DNA of 64,000 nucleotides from Pseudobacteriovorax sp. (GTDB taxonomy: Bacteria > Bdellovibrionota_B > Oligoflexia > Oligoflexales > Oligoflexaceae), in contig JABSRP010000011.1 of assembly GCA_013215145.1 (NCBI GenBank), forward strand, positions 1 through 64,000. The letters run 5' to 3'. Every line of letters starts with the position of its first letter. Positions within the stretch are counted from its first letter, which is position 1. Shown here in pieces: positions 52,483-60,811 of this stretch. A model generated the notes under the pieces. It did not search any database and was not told where the DNA came from. It saw nothing but the letters and a program-made list of their open reading frames with translations. Both the position numbers and the translations under genes were made by a program.

Positions 52483-53523
52483 CTAAAAAACCGAGCTCCC
52501 TTGCTTTTTGCTAACATTAGTAGAGGTAAATCCAGCTCGGCATTTGGCTAGGGCTTCCGCTAGTGGAAAGTCACTGCCTTTCAAATCAGATAAAAACTGA
52601 GCGGCGTAGTAACAATGCATCTTGGTATTTGGGTGCAAATAGTCCCAATACTTAACGGCAAATGGCTGATCACAGAATTGGGGTGATTTGTGAAACTCAC
52701 CCGTATACCCACCTTCGTAACAAGCCGATGTTAAATCGGTGAAACCAAATTCTACAGGGTTATCAATGGTTTTTTGATTGATTTGAAATGCCCGAAACGT
52801 TTTTATGTCCTTGCCTGGATTTTCAGAAATCAGTTGTTCCATCATTCTTGGAAACGCTTTTGCATGTTCTTTGGTGAATGTCATGTAAGCGCGATTACTC
52901 TTGTCTTTTAGGATGGTCGGATCTTTTGGAAGATCAGCTAAATTTGGCATAGAACCAACGATAACCGTCCTGAAACCAGAGTTAACCAACTCTTGGCTCT
53001 GAGTTTTGATATCCATGATGGTTTCGTTCACATTGTCTCTAACCTCATAAAAGTAATTGTTAGGGCCGACCCACAGGACGGCAATGCTGCGACTGAGATC
53101 AATTTTCTGGTCGCGCAGATCTTCTAGCGTAGTCCGGATCTGTTTGTCGGTCCCGGGTATCAAATAAGACTTAAATCCGGCTTTTTCTCCGGTTTCAGCT
53201 CCTGCTACAGCCTTATTAACCACCGGGACTGAGAGTGACTTTGAGACATAGTCAATCCAAATGGGGCCATTGCTAAATTTATTTTCAAAGTAGACGGTTT
53301 CGGGAATATAGAACCCAAAGGTATTTTTATGTAAATTCCCCGGGTCGCTCATGCTGTCACCGAAAACATAAATCTTATCGAACTGGGCGTCAGTTCTGGT
53401 CACTACCGTATTGAGTAGATTGGCCTTATCACCTGTTTTGAGGTCAATCACTTTTGGACCCTGGTATTGGCACGCAACCAGGCTTAGAAAAAGGGCAGCA
53501 AAAATCCCAATTTTATATCCCAT
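52483..53523 (-). CDS. SGNH/GDSL-family lipase/acyltransferase-like lipoprotein
   Basis: 346 aa; ATG after AAGGAG. Lipobox VACQ at the signal end. GDSL motifs: block I YVFGDSMSDPGN with the nucleophile Ser, block II VNKAVAGAETG, block III-like WVGPNNYFYE, and block V DYLHPNTKMH with Asp and His. This arrangement is that of the thermolabile haemolysin/phospholipase-type GDSL esterases. Anchored in the envelope, likely acting on lipids or esters. Convergent with the peptidase gene across the palindromic element. Confidence 0.9.
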   Translation of the reverse strand: MGYKIGIFAALFLSLVACQYQGPKVIDLKTGDKANLLNTVVTRTDAQFDKIYVFGDSMSDPGNLHKNTFGFYIPETVYFENKFSNGPIWIDYVSKSLSVPVVNKAVAGAETGEKAGFKSYLIPGTDKQIRTTLEDLRDQKIDLSRSIAVLWVGPNNYFYEVRDNVNETIMDIKTQSQELVNSGFRTVIVGSMPNLADLPKDPTILKDKSNRAYMTFTKEHAKAFPRMMEQLISENPGKDIKTFRAFQINQKTIDNPVEFGFTDLTSACYEGGYTGEFHKSPQFCDQPFAVKYWDYLHPNTKMHCYYAAQFLSDLKGSDFPLAEALAKCRAGFTSTNVSKKQGSSVF

Positions 53524-53583
53524 AATGTAGATCTCCTTGGCTGATTGAGTACTATACTAGCAAAAGCTGCGGAGTCTTTCTGC

Positions 53584-54018
53584 TTAATAATTGGTTTTAT
53601 GAGACTTTTTGAGGTCTTTTAATCCATCTTTTATGATTTTTTTGAGAATAGAGGTATCGATATCCGAGACTCTTTTTATGTATAAACAGGATTTACCCAG
53701 CTTGTGCGGGCCTAGTTTTTCGAGAACTTTCGCATAGCCTTGGTATCCAGGCATGATATATAGGGTAGGTCCCGACTTGCGAGGACTAAACCCCGTAGCC
53801 ATAAACTGACCCTCATCGCCATTGCTGCGAAAGTAAGTGTATTCCCCAAATCCAATAATGGAATTTCCCCACATCTTAGGGCGAAGTCCAGTGGTTTCCT
53901 TAAATAGTTTGAGTAGAGTCTTACAGTCCTTTCGTAGGCTTTCATCCTCAATGTTCTTAATAAATTCAGTAACCGATCCTGAATTTTTGGCTGTTTTTAA
54001 CTGAATCTTTTTGGCCAT
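53584..54018 (-). CDS. DUF1801 (YdhG-like) protein
   Basis: 144 aa, ATG with GGAGG upstream. DUF1801 fold: LLKLFKETTGLRPKMWGNSIIGFGEYTY (in part KMWGNSIIGFGEY), GQFMATGFSPRKSGPTLYIM, and LGKSCLYIKRVSDID near the end. Small cytoplasmic alpha/beta protein, relatives of iron-chaperone-like YdhG; function not known. 60 nt upstream of the GDSL gene on the same strand. Confidence 0.9.
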   Translation of the reverse strand: MAKKIQLKTAKNSGSVTEFIKNIEDESLRKDCKTLLKLFKETTGLRPKMWGNSIIGFGEYTYFRSNGDEGQFMATGFSPRKSGPTLYIMPGYQGYAKVLEKLGPHKLGKSCLYIKRVSDIDTSILKKIIKDGLKDLKKSHKTNY

Positions 54019-54252
54019 AGCAGTAGGCCTCCGGTGATTATTGGTCCCTAAGCATCATACAAAATTATGTGGATTCTCGAAATCGGCAAAAGAAGGATTG
54101 GGCTAAGGGATATCTATCGATGCTGGCGATGGCTTATTTGCTGATAGGAAAATTTATCAATTGAATTTAAATAAATCACTATCTAGCTAGTGATTCGTCC
54201 TAAAAATCGAGCAAAAAAAGTCGCAGATTGGTGGTAGATCGTCTCCTAAAGA

Positions 54253-54271
54253 ATCGGCAAATGCTGCCGAT
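54253..54271 (+). promoter_or_regulatory. 5' UTR hairpin before the lipoprotein gene
   Basis: ATCGGCA-AATGC-TGCCGAT, ending about 20 nt before the GGAGGAG ribosome site of the gene at 54302. A 5' UTR stability element or attenuator is possible; the stem is short. Confidence 0.4.
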
Positions 54272-54301
54272 CTCAAAAGTAAACCAACGGAGGAGACTCT
54301 T

Positions 54302-55636
54302 GTGAAGCGATATATAGCCTTTTTAATTCTGGCTCTGGCCTGTGACAACCCCGAAGGGGACGAAGGAACAGGTGGAGGTGGTGACGGCGAATCTGATGGT
54401 AGTTTAGCCTACGGTGAAGTCAACATAGTATCATCAACCTTGGCTGTAGAATCTGGAGGCAGTTTGGCCCTTCAAGATGACGAAGATATCGAGGACTGTG
54501 ATTTTAGTCTAGATATTTACCGAGGCGAAGGGTCTTGTTTTGCTCCCTACTCAGTTATTGGTTACGCCTCAGTTGTCACTGGCGAAGATTCAACATCCAC
54601 CGAGGTATTCAGCGCTGCGCGCTTAGCTGGGGTTCCAAATACAGAATATGACCCCACTGCTAGTGAAGAGGAAGGTGTCATCATTCCTGGGGCGGAGATT
54701 GACTTCGCTGTGAATCAGCCTTTCACGGGATTCAATGAGATATTTAAGCAATACGAACGGAAGCCTCTCTATACTCATATTGCTATGGACACCGCCTATC
54801 AAAAAATCGGATTTTCACTGAAAGGTAAGTTTATCACCATGTTGATTCCTACCTTCAGTCAGCCAGTCGTTGAATGGAGTGCTTGGGATAACTGTCCATT
54901 AAGTGAGGCCGAAAAAGAGTATGATCGCTTTGAAAATGCCGATGTTTTGGATGGCATGACCTTCGAAGCGGGAGACTATTTGTTTTGTGTGAAGGATACC
55001 CAAACTGCTGTTTGTGGCGCAACTGATTACCAATGGTATGACATGGGAACCGATTCCCTTGTCTCCACACGCCCATCCAATCCGCGGACACACAGTTATC
55101 TAAACTTTAACAAAGCTGACTGTGTAGATGAAGGTGAAGGGCGCAAGAATCTTAATCTTACAAAGACTTTTTTTCCTGCCACAATTAAGAGTAAATTTAG
55201 ACTATACTCGGACTACTCCCATGGCATTAACAGTGCACAGTGGCCTGACGCCATAGAGCCATTTGGTGAGGCGATTCCTGCAGGCGATCGCACAACGGAT
55301 GAATTTGCGGAAACCTACCAACTATATTATTACCAACCCGAAAATGGAGAGATCACCGAAGGAACTAATTTGGCTATCGAATTTAACTTTGATGTTTCCG
55401 AGATGCTTTATCTTGATGGGGTGCGCTCGAGCGAGGTAGCATCTAGCACTTTGGAAGAGCTTTTGAAAGTGGTCTATACAAAGCACGATTGGGCCTTCCA
55501 GAAAAAAGGTGATGATGAGGTTATTGGGTACGGTATCGATCAAGTGGCCTCCATGGAGGTTGAGGTGACCGTGACCCTAACTGGCGACCGCGATCCTCCG
55601 GATGTACCAGATATACTTCAGTCGATTGCTGAGTGA
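54302..55636 (+). CDS. Lipoprotein of unknown function
   Basis: 444 aa; GTG start with GGAGGAG 6-9 nt upstream. Very short signal with lipobox LALAC at residues 11-15, then a Gly/Asp/Glu linker (GDEGTGGGGDGESD) and a large acidic domain with several Cys (DCDFS, GSCFAPY, NCPLSE, LFCVKDTQTAVCG, KADCVDEG) likely disulfide-paired. No family recognised. Ends with a strong terminator. The acidic, Cys-paired, anchored character matches other lipoproteins of this genome segment (7446, 60811). Confidence 0.7.
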   Translation: MKRYIAFLILALACDNPEGDEGTGGGGDGESDGSLAYGEVNIVSSTLAVESGGSLALQDDEDIEDCDFSLDIYRGEGSCFAPYSVIGYASVVTGEDSTSTEVFSAARLAGVPNTEYDPTASEEEGVIIPGAEIDFAVNQPFTGFNEIFKQYERKPLYTHIAMDTAYQKIGFSLKGKFITMLIPTFSQPVVEWSAWDNCPLSEAEKEYDRFENADVLDGMTFEAGDYLFCVKDTQTAVCGATDYQWYDMGTDSLVSTRPSNPRTHSYLNFNKADCVDEGEGRKNLNLTKTFFPATIKSKFRLYSDYSHGINSAQWPDAIEPFGEAIPAGDRTTDEFAETYQLYYYQPENGEITEGTNLAIEFNFDVSEMLYLDGVRSSEVASSTLEELLKVVYTKHDWAFQKKGDDEVIGYGIDQVASMEVEVTVTLTGDRDPPDVPDILQSIAE

Positions 55637-55658
55637 CAACAGCCTAGAATCTGACGAA

Positions 55659-55687
55659 AAAGCGGCTTTGAAGGCCGCTTTTTTTGT
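55659..55687 (+). terminator. Rho-independent terminator
   Basis: AAGCGGC, loop TTTGAAG, GCCGCTT (55660-55680), followed by TTTTTTG. Ends the transcript of the lipoprotein gene. Confidence 0.93.
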
Positions 55688-55839
55688 GGGAAAGTATTAT
55701 CGAGCCATTTTGGATTTCCCTATTTAAGGAACGCATTCCATGACCTTTCTGAATCTTTTGCAATGTTTTCCTTTTTCGCTTGTCCTTCTACTGTGTGGAC
55801 GTGGAGTTGTATTAAAAACATTAATAATTGGAGTGGGTT

Positions 55840-55971
55840 ATGAAAAAAAGCAGTACCGCGCAAAAGGAGAGGAGATCTCCTCTAACGGATAAAATGATTG
55901 AGAAAATCTGCCAATATATGGATACCAAAGGGGTCAGGCTTAAGATCGAAACCTCATCGACACCTCATTAA
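55840..55971 (+). CDS. Possible small basic protein (43 aa)
   Basis: ATG 55840 to TAA 55969-55971, with GGAG about 7 nt upstream. The peptide is basic and hydrophilic (KKSSTAQKERRSPLTDKMIE, then a helix-like ICQYMDTKGVRLKIE). No family recognised. It contains a 16-bp perfect palindrome in its first third, so the stretch could instead be a regulatory site. Isolated between a terminator and a convergent operon. Confidence 0.35.
   Translation: MKKSSTAQKERRSPLTDKMIEKICQYMDTKGVRLKIETSSTPH
55868..55883. promoter_or_regulatory. 16-bp perfect palindrome
   Basis: AGAGGAGA-TCTCCTCT. Lies inside the possible 43-aa ORF. Could be an operator, a hairpin in the mRNA covering early codons, or chance. Confidence 0.4.
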
Positions 55972-56022
55972 TTGGTGCCGATACCCCTTGCCGTGAAAGT
56001 TACTGATGCTCCCAGGACAATC

Positions 56023-56310
56023 CTATTGGACCTCTTCAGGGGGAGCAGCTCGATCTTCGATTTCTATCTCAATTTTTTCGCGAAGCCATTTTTTTAGTTT
56101 ACGACGCTCTTTGCCAGAAAGCTCCTCGTTAAGTTTCTCGTCGATCATCTCTCCTATGCGCTCTCCCAAATCACGACTAATCCGATCGCTATCCCAGTCA
56201 TCGAGCATAATATCAAGTCTAAGACGTAGTTTGCTGTCACTTGTGGTCTCTCTGAGCCTTATCAGTTCATCTTTCAAAATCATTTGGCTTTGACTTTCTA
56301 TGATACTCAA
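56023..56310 (-). CDS. Small charged helical protein, last gene of GntR-ABC operon
   Basis: 95 aa from TTG 56310 (ATG 56283 gives 86 aa; neither has a strong ribosome site). Almost entirely charged helix (LGERIGEMIDEKLNEELSGK, ERRKLKKWLREKIEIEIE), no membrane segment, suggesting a coiled coil. Not recognised. It lies 30 nt after the permease gene on the same strand, which supports it being the last member of the operon. Confidence 0.5.
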   Translation of the reverse strand: MSIIESQSQMILKDELIRLRETTSDSKLRLRLDIMLDDWDSDRISRDLGERIGEMIDEKLNEELSGKERRKLKKWLREKIEIEIEDRAAPPEEVQ

Positions 56311-56340
56311 TGCGTATTCTATCCGTTGCCTATTATTGGA

Positions 56341-57366
56341 TTACAAAAATCTAACAAGGCGCTCTTCCGCATCGGCAAGATTAAGGTAGCTGGGGCCGAT
56401 AAACTCAGCAAGTTCTTCACAGTCATCATCGCATTCACCTACCCCAATCAAGACAAATGACTCGAGTTTCGTAACAGCCTCTATGTTTGTAAGCCAAGGA
56501 TAGGTAACCCCATCATTATCTCTTACCCTTTTAAAATGCCGGAGCATGATTTCTCTTGTCCGTTTATCTCTTTCTATGTAAGTCCAACCTAAGTCTTGCG
56601 AAAGATTGAGTTGAATATCGTAAACTCTAGAAAGGTAGAGAGCATCGCGTAATAGAGTAGCTCCGGCATTGCTTTCCACCAATTTAACGACAGTTTTTCG
56701 CGCTTTTTCATGGTCCTCATTCTCTTCCAGAATTAACTCGGCGGCATCAACTTGAGATCGCGGCCTCCCACTGTCAAGCATTCCGTAAAGTAGTTGGGTA
56801 ACTATTTGGTGATGGATCAAAGAGATACCAATAGCGGCGATGGTTCCCCCTGTAAATAGCTTTTGCCATGGAAGCCTCTTATCTGACAGGTAAAAAACAG
56901 ACAAGGTAAGGCCCAAGCCAGCGAAAAAGATCTGACCAGAGGGTGTCTCTGGCATGGAAAAGAAGGCAAAGCAAATGAGGGCGTAGATCAAAAATGTGAC
57001 GACGCTGTTTGCCAAAATGCTAGCTGTTACCATGACAACGGATAGGGCAAAGTAGTAGCTGGCCGCGCCAAGAGGGTAGGAGAATGTCTCCCTAGCATCT
57101 AGCCCCAACATTTGAAGAGCAAACATGAGCATAACGGGCGCTACAATCTTCACCAATGCCTTTTGCGCAAATGGTATGGGTAGTGATTGGAAAAAGTTCC
57201 AAGTGCGGTTGTTGCGTTCTTCGGCTACCAACCGATAGGCAAAGACCCAAAGCATAACTGTAAGCAGCCCTTCCGCTACGCCTAACCTTTGGAAAAAAGC
57301 TGCCAAAAATATAACTAGCAATAGGATGCTATTCCGCCGAGCTATTGAGATAAAAAGCTCTTTCAT
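56341..57366 (-). CDS. ABC transporter permease of GntR-controlled system
   Basis: 341 aa. Six to seven hydrophobic segments in the first ~200 residues (SILLLVIFLAAFFQRLGVA, LVKIVAPVMLMFALQMLGL, YYFALSVVMVTASILANSVV, FLIYALICFAFFSMP, ...), with NNRTWNFFQSLPIPFAQKALVK between, a layout of ABC-2-type exporters related to YtrC/D systems. The remaining ~140 residues are a soluble acidic domain with a Cys pair (GECDDDCEELAEF), an unusual addition. The start overlaps the ATPase stop (ATGA). Exporter substrate unknown. Confidence 0.78.
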   Translation of the reverse strand: MKELFISIARRNSILLLVIFLAAFFQRLGVAEGLLTVMLWVFAYRLVAEERNNRTWNFFQSLPIPFAQKALVKIVAPVMLMFALQMLGLDARETFSYPLGAASYYFALSVVMVTASILANSVVTFLIYALICFAFFSMPETPSGQIFFAGLGLTLSVFYLSDKRLPWQKLFTGGTIAAIGISLIHHQIVTQLLYGMLDSGRPRSQVDAAELILEENEDHEKARKTVVKLVESNAGATLLRDALYLSRVYDIQLNLSQDLGWTYIERDKRTREIMLRHFKRVRDNDGVTYPWLTNIEAVTKLESFVLIGVGECDDDCEELAEFIGPSYLNLADAEERLVRFL

Positions 57367-58244
57367 TTTAGTGACCCTCCTAGTCGAGTGATAATCTCCT
57401 CAAGGGGAAAATTTTCTAATTTTGTTGCAATACCCATTTGCTCTAGGGAGGTTAGTACTTGGGAATCAAACGCTGAAGTGATCATAGATCCAGTGGACCC
57501 ATCCCATTTGAGTTCGTCATGATGGATATGTTTGATGGAAGTACCTTTATAGGCATCCGTCTTTTTTAGCGATATCTTTTTGAATCGATTTTTAAGACTG
57601 TCTATGTCTTCTGTTGCCAAAATCTGACCTTCTTTAAGCAGAACGATACGATTGGCAAAGCGTTCAATATCGTGAATAATATTGGTGGCGACGAGAATAG
57701 TGGCCTCCTTTTCAAAGGAGTAAGCATCGAGCTTTTTGAATACAATCCGACGTGTTTCTACATCAAGATCATTGGTGAGCTCATCAATCAGGACCACCTT
57801 TGGATTGCGACATAGTGTCAATAAAATCTTTAGCTTTGTGCGTTCACCTCGCGAAAGTTTTACGACTTTATCGTCTAGCGGTATCATAAGTTCAGGAATC
57901 AATTCGTCCTCAAGGGCTTGATTCCAATTAGAATCCAAACTTTTGACGAGCCGAATCAACTGCCATCCAGTTTCACTTCCATAAAGGGGAATTTCATCGG
58001 CAACGAGTTGAATGTCTTTTTTAATACTTTCATAGTGCTGCCAGGTATCTCTCTGTTGATAACGAACACGTCCCTGGGTAGGGTGCGTTAGGCCAGCGAC
58101 ACAAGAGAGTAAGGTAGACTTTCCGCTTCCGTTGTGTCCAACAATACCAGTGACTCCAAGTTCGTCGAAGGTAAGGGTGGGGATGTTGAGGACAGTCTTT
58201 TTTCCTTTTTTATAGCTGTGCTGTAATTCTTGAATACTTATCAT
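57363..58244 (-). CDS. ABC transporter ATPase of GntR-controlled system (YtrB-like)
   Basis: 293 aa from ATG 58244 (ATGA overlap with the GntR stop; GGGAG upstream). ATPase motifs: Walker A GIVGHNGSGKSTLLS, signature KLSRGERTKLKILL, Walker B KVVLIDELTNDLD, and a degenerate switch (VATNIIHD with N rather than the usual His position just before). A C-terminal ~80-residue extension follows. With the permease it forms an ABC-2 exporter of the type that B. subtilis YtrA-type regulators control in response to cell-envelope antibiotics. Confidence 0.9.
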   Translation of the reverse strand: MISIQELQHSYKKGKKTVLNIPTLTFDELGVTGIVGHNGSGKSTLLSCVAGLTHPTQGRVRYQQRDTWQHYESIKKDIQLVADEIPLYGSETGWQLIRLVKSLDSNWNQALEDELIPELMIPLDDKVVKLSRGERTKLKILLTLCRNPKVVLIDELTNDLDVETRRIVFKKLDAYSFEKEATILVATNIIHDIERFANRIVLLKEGQILATEDIDSLKNRFKKISLKKTDAYKGTSIKHIHHDELKWDGSTGSMITSAFDSQVLTSLEQMGIATKLENFPLEEIITRLGGSLK

Positions 58245-58615
58245 ACTGACTCCCAGGTTTCTTTTACGCGGCCGCAAAAGTCGTCAACTCCCACGTCTTG
58301 CGATTTTGCCGATTTGATTGCCGTTTGGATGTCTTGATCCAGCTGAACTGCCAAAGCTTCTTGTCCTTGCTGTGCCGCACCTTCTTTTACAAAAGCTCCA
58401 ACACCTTTCTTAATAGTGATGACCCCTTCAGCCTCCAGGCCTTTATAAGCCTTTTGAATCGTCAGGGAATTCACTTCAAGTTGTTCAGCAAGCTGCCTTA
58501 CCGACGGAAGATTGCTTCCGGTAGAGATATGACCAGAATAGATCAATGATTTGATCTGCTCCATAAGCTGAGCATAGATTGGCAAAGGGGCTTGTGGATT
58601 TATGCTGATGTTCAT
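58241..58615 (-). CDS. GntR-family regulator, YtrA subfamily
   Basis: 124 aa. Winged helix of the GntR family (PIYAQLMEQIKSLIYSGHI, LPSVRQLAEQLEVNSLTIQKAYKGLEAEGVITIKKGVGAFV, here in part) with only a short two-helix C-terminus, which defines the YtrA subfamily. Such proteins act as dimers and repress the neighbouring ABC operon. Its promoter (TTGACA at the complement of 58671-58676, 17-bp spacer, TACTGT at 58648-58653) overlaps the operator at 58630-58651, so autorepression is expected. Translationally coupled to the ATPase gene. Confidence 0.93.
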   Translation of the reverse strand: MNISINPQAPLPIYAQLMEQIKSLIYSGHISTGSNLPSVRQLAEQLEVNSLTIQKAYKGLEAEGVITIKKGVGAFVKEGAAQQGQEALAVQLDQDIQTAIKSAKSQDVGVDDFCGRVKETWESV

Positions 58616-58629
58616 GATGTTTGCCCTTT

Positions 58630-58651
58630 CTGTATTACTCTTGTAATACAG
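58630..58651 (-). promoter_or_regulatory. GntR operator O1 overlapping the operon promoter
   Basis: CTGTATTA-CTCTTG-TAATACAG, perfect inverted repeat with 8-bp arms (9 if the inner C/G are counted). It overlaps the -10 element of a TTGACA-17-TACTGT promoter (58648-58676, minus strand) and ends 14 nt before the regulator's start codon. Confidence 0.85.
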
Positions 58652-58864
58652 TATGATGCAATCGGTAATCTGTCAAGAAAACTGATGCGATTTTTTATAT
58701 AATTAAATTTATCAAATCATTACGACGCTTTATGAATGCTAAAACGATGTGCTTCTCCAACCATCTTGACCTCGAGGGTTGCTGGATCGCCCTATGACTC
58801 ATGTTGTGTCTATATCTGCGTTATAGCTCAAATGAGTTATTTTTCCGCCCACCATTAGGCTTTG

Positions 58865-58886
58865 CTGTATTACTGTTATATAACAG
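58865..58886. promoter_or_regulatory. Putative GntR operator O2 (imperfect)
   Basis: CTGTATTA-CTGTTA-TATAACAG, the same 22-bp frame as O1 and O3 with two changes in the right arm. Lies between the two divergent promoters. Confidence 0.6.
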
Positions 58887-58980
58887 ATAATTTTTTATCA
58901 ATTTTTTTATCATAAATTATAGTAAGTTAGAATATTTTTTTCATATATGTGTCAAGTTAGTACTTCCAAAGTCCGTTATA

Positions 58981-59002
58981 CTGTATTAGATATATAATAC
59001 AG
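58981..59002 (+). promoter_or_regulatory. GntR operator O3 upstream of the small peptide gene
   Basis: CTGTATTA-GATATA-TAATACAG, perfect 8-bp arms. It contains a consensus TATAAT (58993-58998) and lies about 50 nt before the peptide start, so repressor binding should block that promoter too. Confidence 0.8.
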
Positions 59003-59052
59003 CATTACAACAGTGCTGGTTTTTTGAAAGATATTACGAAAGGAAAAGGAAA

Positions 59053-59271
59053 ATGAAAGCTGTTAATCTTCAAAGCTCACAAGAGACACAAACAGAATTG
59101 CTTAGCTCACTAAGAATTGTGGAAACCAAAGACTCCTCGGAGTTACCTCCGGCACGTCAACCACAAACGGCCTCTCAGCGTCGTCGGTCTAGACGTCGAG
59201 GGAGGTTTTCAGGTGGTAGCTCTTCAACCACGGCGGCTGTAAAATCTGCTATACACTCGGTTTCATGGTAA
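59053..59271 (+). CDS. Small peptide with Arg-rich centre and Ser/Thr-rich tail, GntR-controlled
   Basis: 72 aa; ATG 59053 follows AAAGGAAAAGGAAA, a strong ribosome site. N-terminal half is hydrophilic and acidic (SQETQTELLSSLRIVETKDS), then an Arg cluster (RRRSRRRGRFSGG), then a C-terminal stretch rich in Ser/Thr (SSSTTAAVKSAIHSVSW). The layout (leader, basic site, Gly-Gly, Ser/Thr-rich end) resembles precursors of processed peptides, but no modification enzyme is adjacent. It lies under operator O3, opposite the YtrA-type regulator and ABC exporter operon, so the exporter or regulator may be tied to this peptide. No family recognised. Confidence 0.65.
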   Translation: MKAVNLQSSQETQTELLSSLRIVETKDSSELPPARQPQTASQRRRSRRRGRFSGGSSSTTAAVKSAIHSVSW

Positions 59272-59463
59272 ATGCGGTCTCTATGTTTTCGACATCGATG
59301 TCTAATGATGGAAGCCAAGAGGTTATTCGAAAGCTCAAAATCTGATTTCATGCACTTCTCAGCGACTTACTTTCATAAGCAGAAGGTAGCGACTGATTTT
59401 TTGGATTATCGAATAACCTATCAAGCTTTTCGACAGTATTTGCATAGGCTGGACGTGTTTTGA
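59272..59463 (+). CDS. Possible second small protein of the peptide transcript
   Basis: 63 aa starting at the ATG directly after the TAA of the previous gene (TAAATG), with no ribosome site, so translation would need coupling. Basic/aromatic composition (CFRHRCLMMEAKRLFESSK, FHKQKVATDFLDYRITYQAF). Its stop codon coincides with the start of the terminator stem at 59462, which supports the frame being the last of the transcript. Not recognised; could be non-coding. Confidence 0.35.
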   Translation: MRSLCFRHRCLMMEAKRLFESSKSDFMHFSATYFHKQKVATDFLDYRITYQAFRQYLHRLDVF

Positions 59464-59496
59464 CGGCTATCCTTTTTATGGAAAAGCCGTCATTTT
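59462..59496 (+). terminator. Terminator of the small peptide transcript
   Basis: GACGGCT (59462-59468) pairs with AGCCGTC (59485-59491); inner TCC/GGA pairs extend it. Followed by ATTTTG. Confidence 0.7.
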
Positions 59497-59554
59497 GCAC
59501 TTTGAAGTTGAACCAAGGGGTCATAAACCAAGACTCAACATCATTTTTTTTACT

Positions 59555-60811
59555 TTATTCGCACTGAGCGTTTTCTTCTTCAGTCTCTTCTTCTTCATCC
59601 TCTCCCTCGTCTCCTTCAAGTTCAGCAAAAGAGACAAAGTAGCTACCAATGAGAGGTATATTATAGATGCGAGCGCCTTCGGTAGTGACGTCGATTTCAT
59701 CAAGGGTTAGTGACATACTTCCGATGATGGGAACATTATTCACATCGACTTCAATTCCCTCAAATATGATTTTCATACCTTTTTCATCTTCGAGATTAGC
59801 TATGGAGGCGATTTTAACTGTTTCTTCCAGTGCAAGTCCAACACTAAAATCATCAGCACACTCACCTGAAATAGTCATGTCGAGGGCTTTGTCGAACTTA
59901 ATATCTAAAGGTACTTTATTGGTACCAATGTTAAGTGACTGCACAGCTTGAAGGGCTTGATCTGCTTGAGCTGGCATGTTATCAACGATGCTTGGTAGTT
60001 TTGCTCTTAGGTTATCTAAGAAAGCTGAGTCGAAAACGATTTGGTTAACTCCGTTAAAAAACTTAGGGTATAGAGCCATTCCAGCCTCGACTGCAGCGGC
60101 AATCTTAACATCTGATTCTGTATCCACTTTTGTTTCTGAAGTTTCTTCCGAACTTTCTGCGAAGAAATATGGGTGAATGTTATCGACGGAAAAGTTATCG
60201 CCGATGATTTTTACGCGCTCACCTTCTAAGCTTGCAGATTGAAGAGTGATACCTTGTCCATTTGAAGAAGACATGGAAAATCCATTGATAGCAGCTGACG
60301 TAGCTTCGTTAAATGTCAGAGCTACATCGGCATCAAGATTCCAGTCGATATTTACGTGATTGATGGATCCTGGTTTTCCTGTCTTAGCAATAGTAGCGTT
60401 TTCCACAGTTACCGTCTCGACGCCTAATTGATCAAGAATGGATGTGATATCAGCTAGTGTCTTAGTACCATTGATAAGTGCAACCGCTTGTTTAACCTCG
60501 TCAGACTTGACATCGGCCATAGAAAAGCTAAGCTTTGTGTCAGTTTTGCCTGATGCAATAAACATATCTCCAGCAAATTGAGCTATTTTGCTGTCAAATT
60601 CACCTTCTTGACTACAGTCTAGTTCCCAAGCGACACACCACTCAGTTGCTTCAATTAGCTGACTTCCGTTTTCCCCAACACCTATACTGTTAGTTTTTTT
60701 CACGTCTGATGCTGATTGCTGGTCCTTATTTTTGCTTCCTGTAAAACCTCCTGAACTACACCCTACTGTTAACAATCCCAAAATAGATACAACTTGAATA
60801 CTGTTTCTCAT
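59555..60811 (-). CDS. Lipoprotein of unknown function
   Basis: 418 aa from ATG 60811, 7 nt after AAGGAG; an upstream ATG at 60847 is not supported. Lipobox TVGC at the signal end (ILGLLTVGCSS), then a Ser/Lys/Asp linker with two Cys soon after (EWCVAWELDCSQEG). The body is a long beta/alpha domain of regular strand-turn pattern (VTVENATIAKTGKPG, ITLQSASLEGERVKIIGDNF), and the C-terminus is very acidic (GDEGEDEEEETEEENAQ). No family recognised. Surface or periplasmic location inferred. Confidence 0.72.
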   Translation of the reverse strand: MRNSIQVVSILGLLTVGCSSGGFTGSKNKDQQSASDVKKTNSIGVGENGSQLIEATEWCVAWELDCSQEGEFDSKIAQFAGDMFIASGKTDTKLSFSMADVKSDEVKQAVALINGTKTLADITSILDQLGVETVTVENATIAKTGKPGSINHVNIDWNLDADVALTFNEATSAAINGFSMSSSNGQGITLQSASLEGERVKIIGDNFSVDNIHPYFFAESSEETSETKVDTESDVKIAAAVEAGMALYPKFFNGVNQIVFDSAFLDNLRAKLPSIVDNMPAQADQALQAVQSLNIGTNKVPLDIKFDKALDMTISGECADDFSVGLALEETVKIASIANLEDEKGMKIIFEGIEVDVNNVPIIGSMSLTLDEIDVTTEGARIYNIPLIGSYFVSFAELEGDEGEDEEEETEEENAQCE

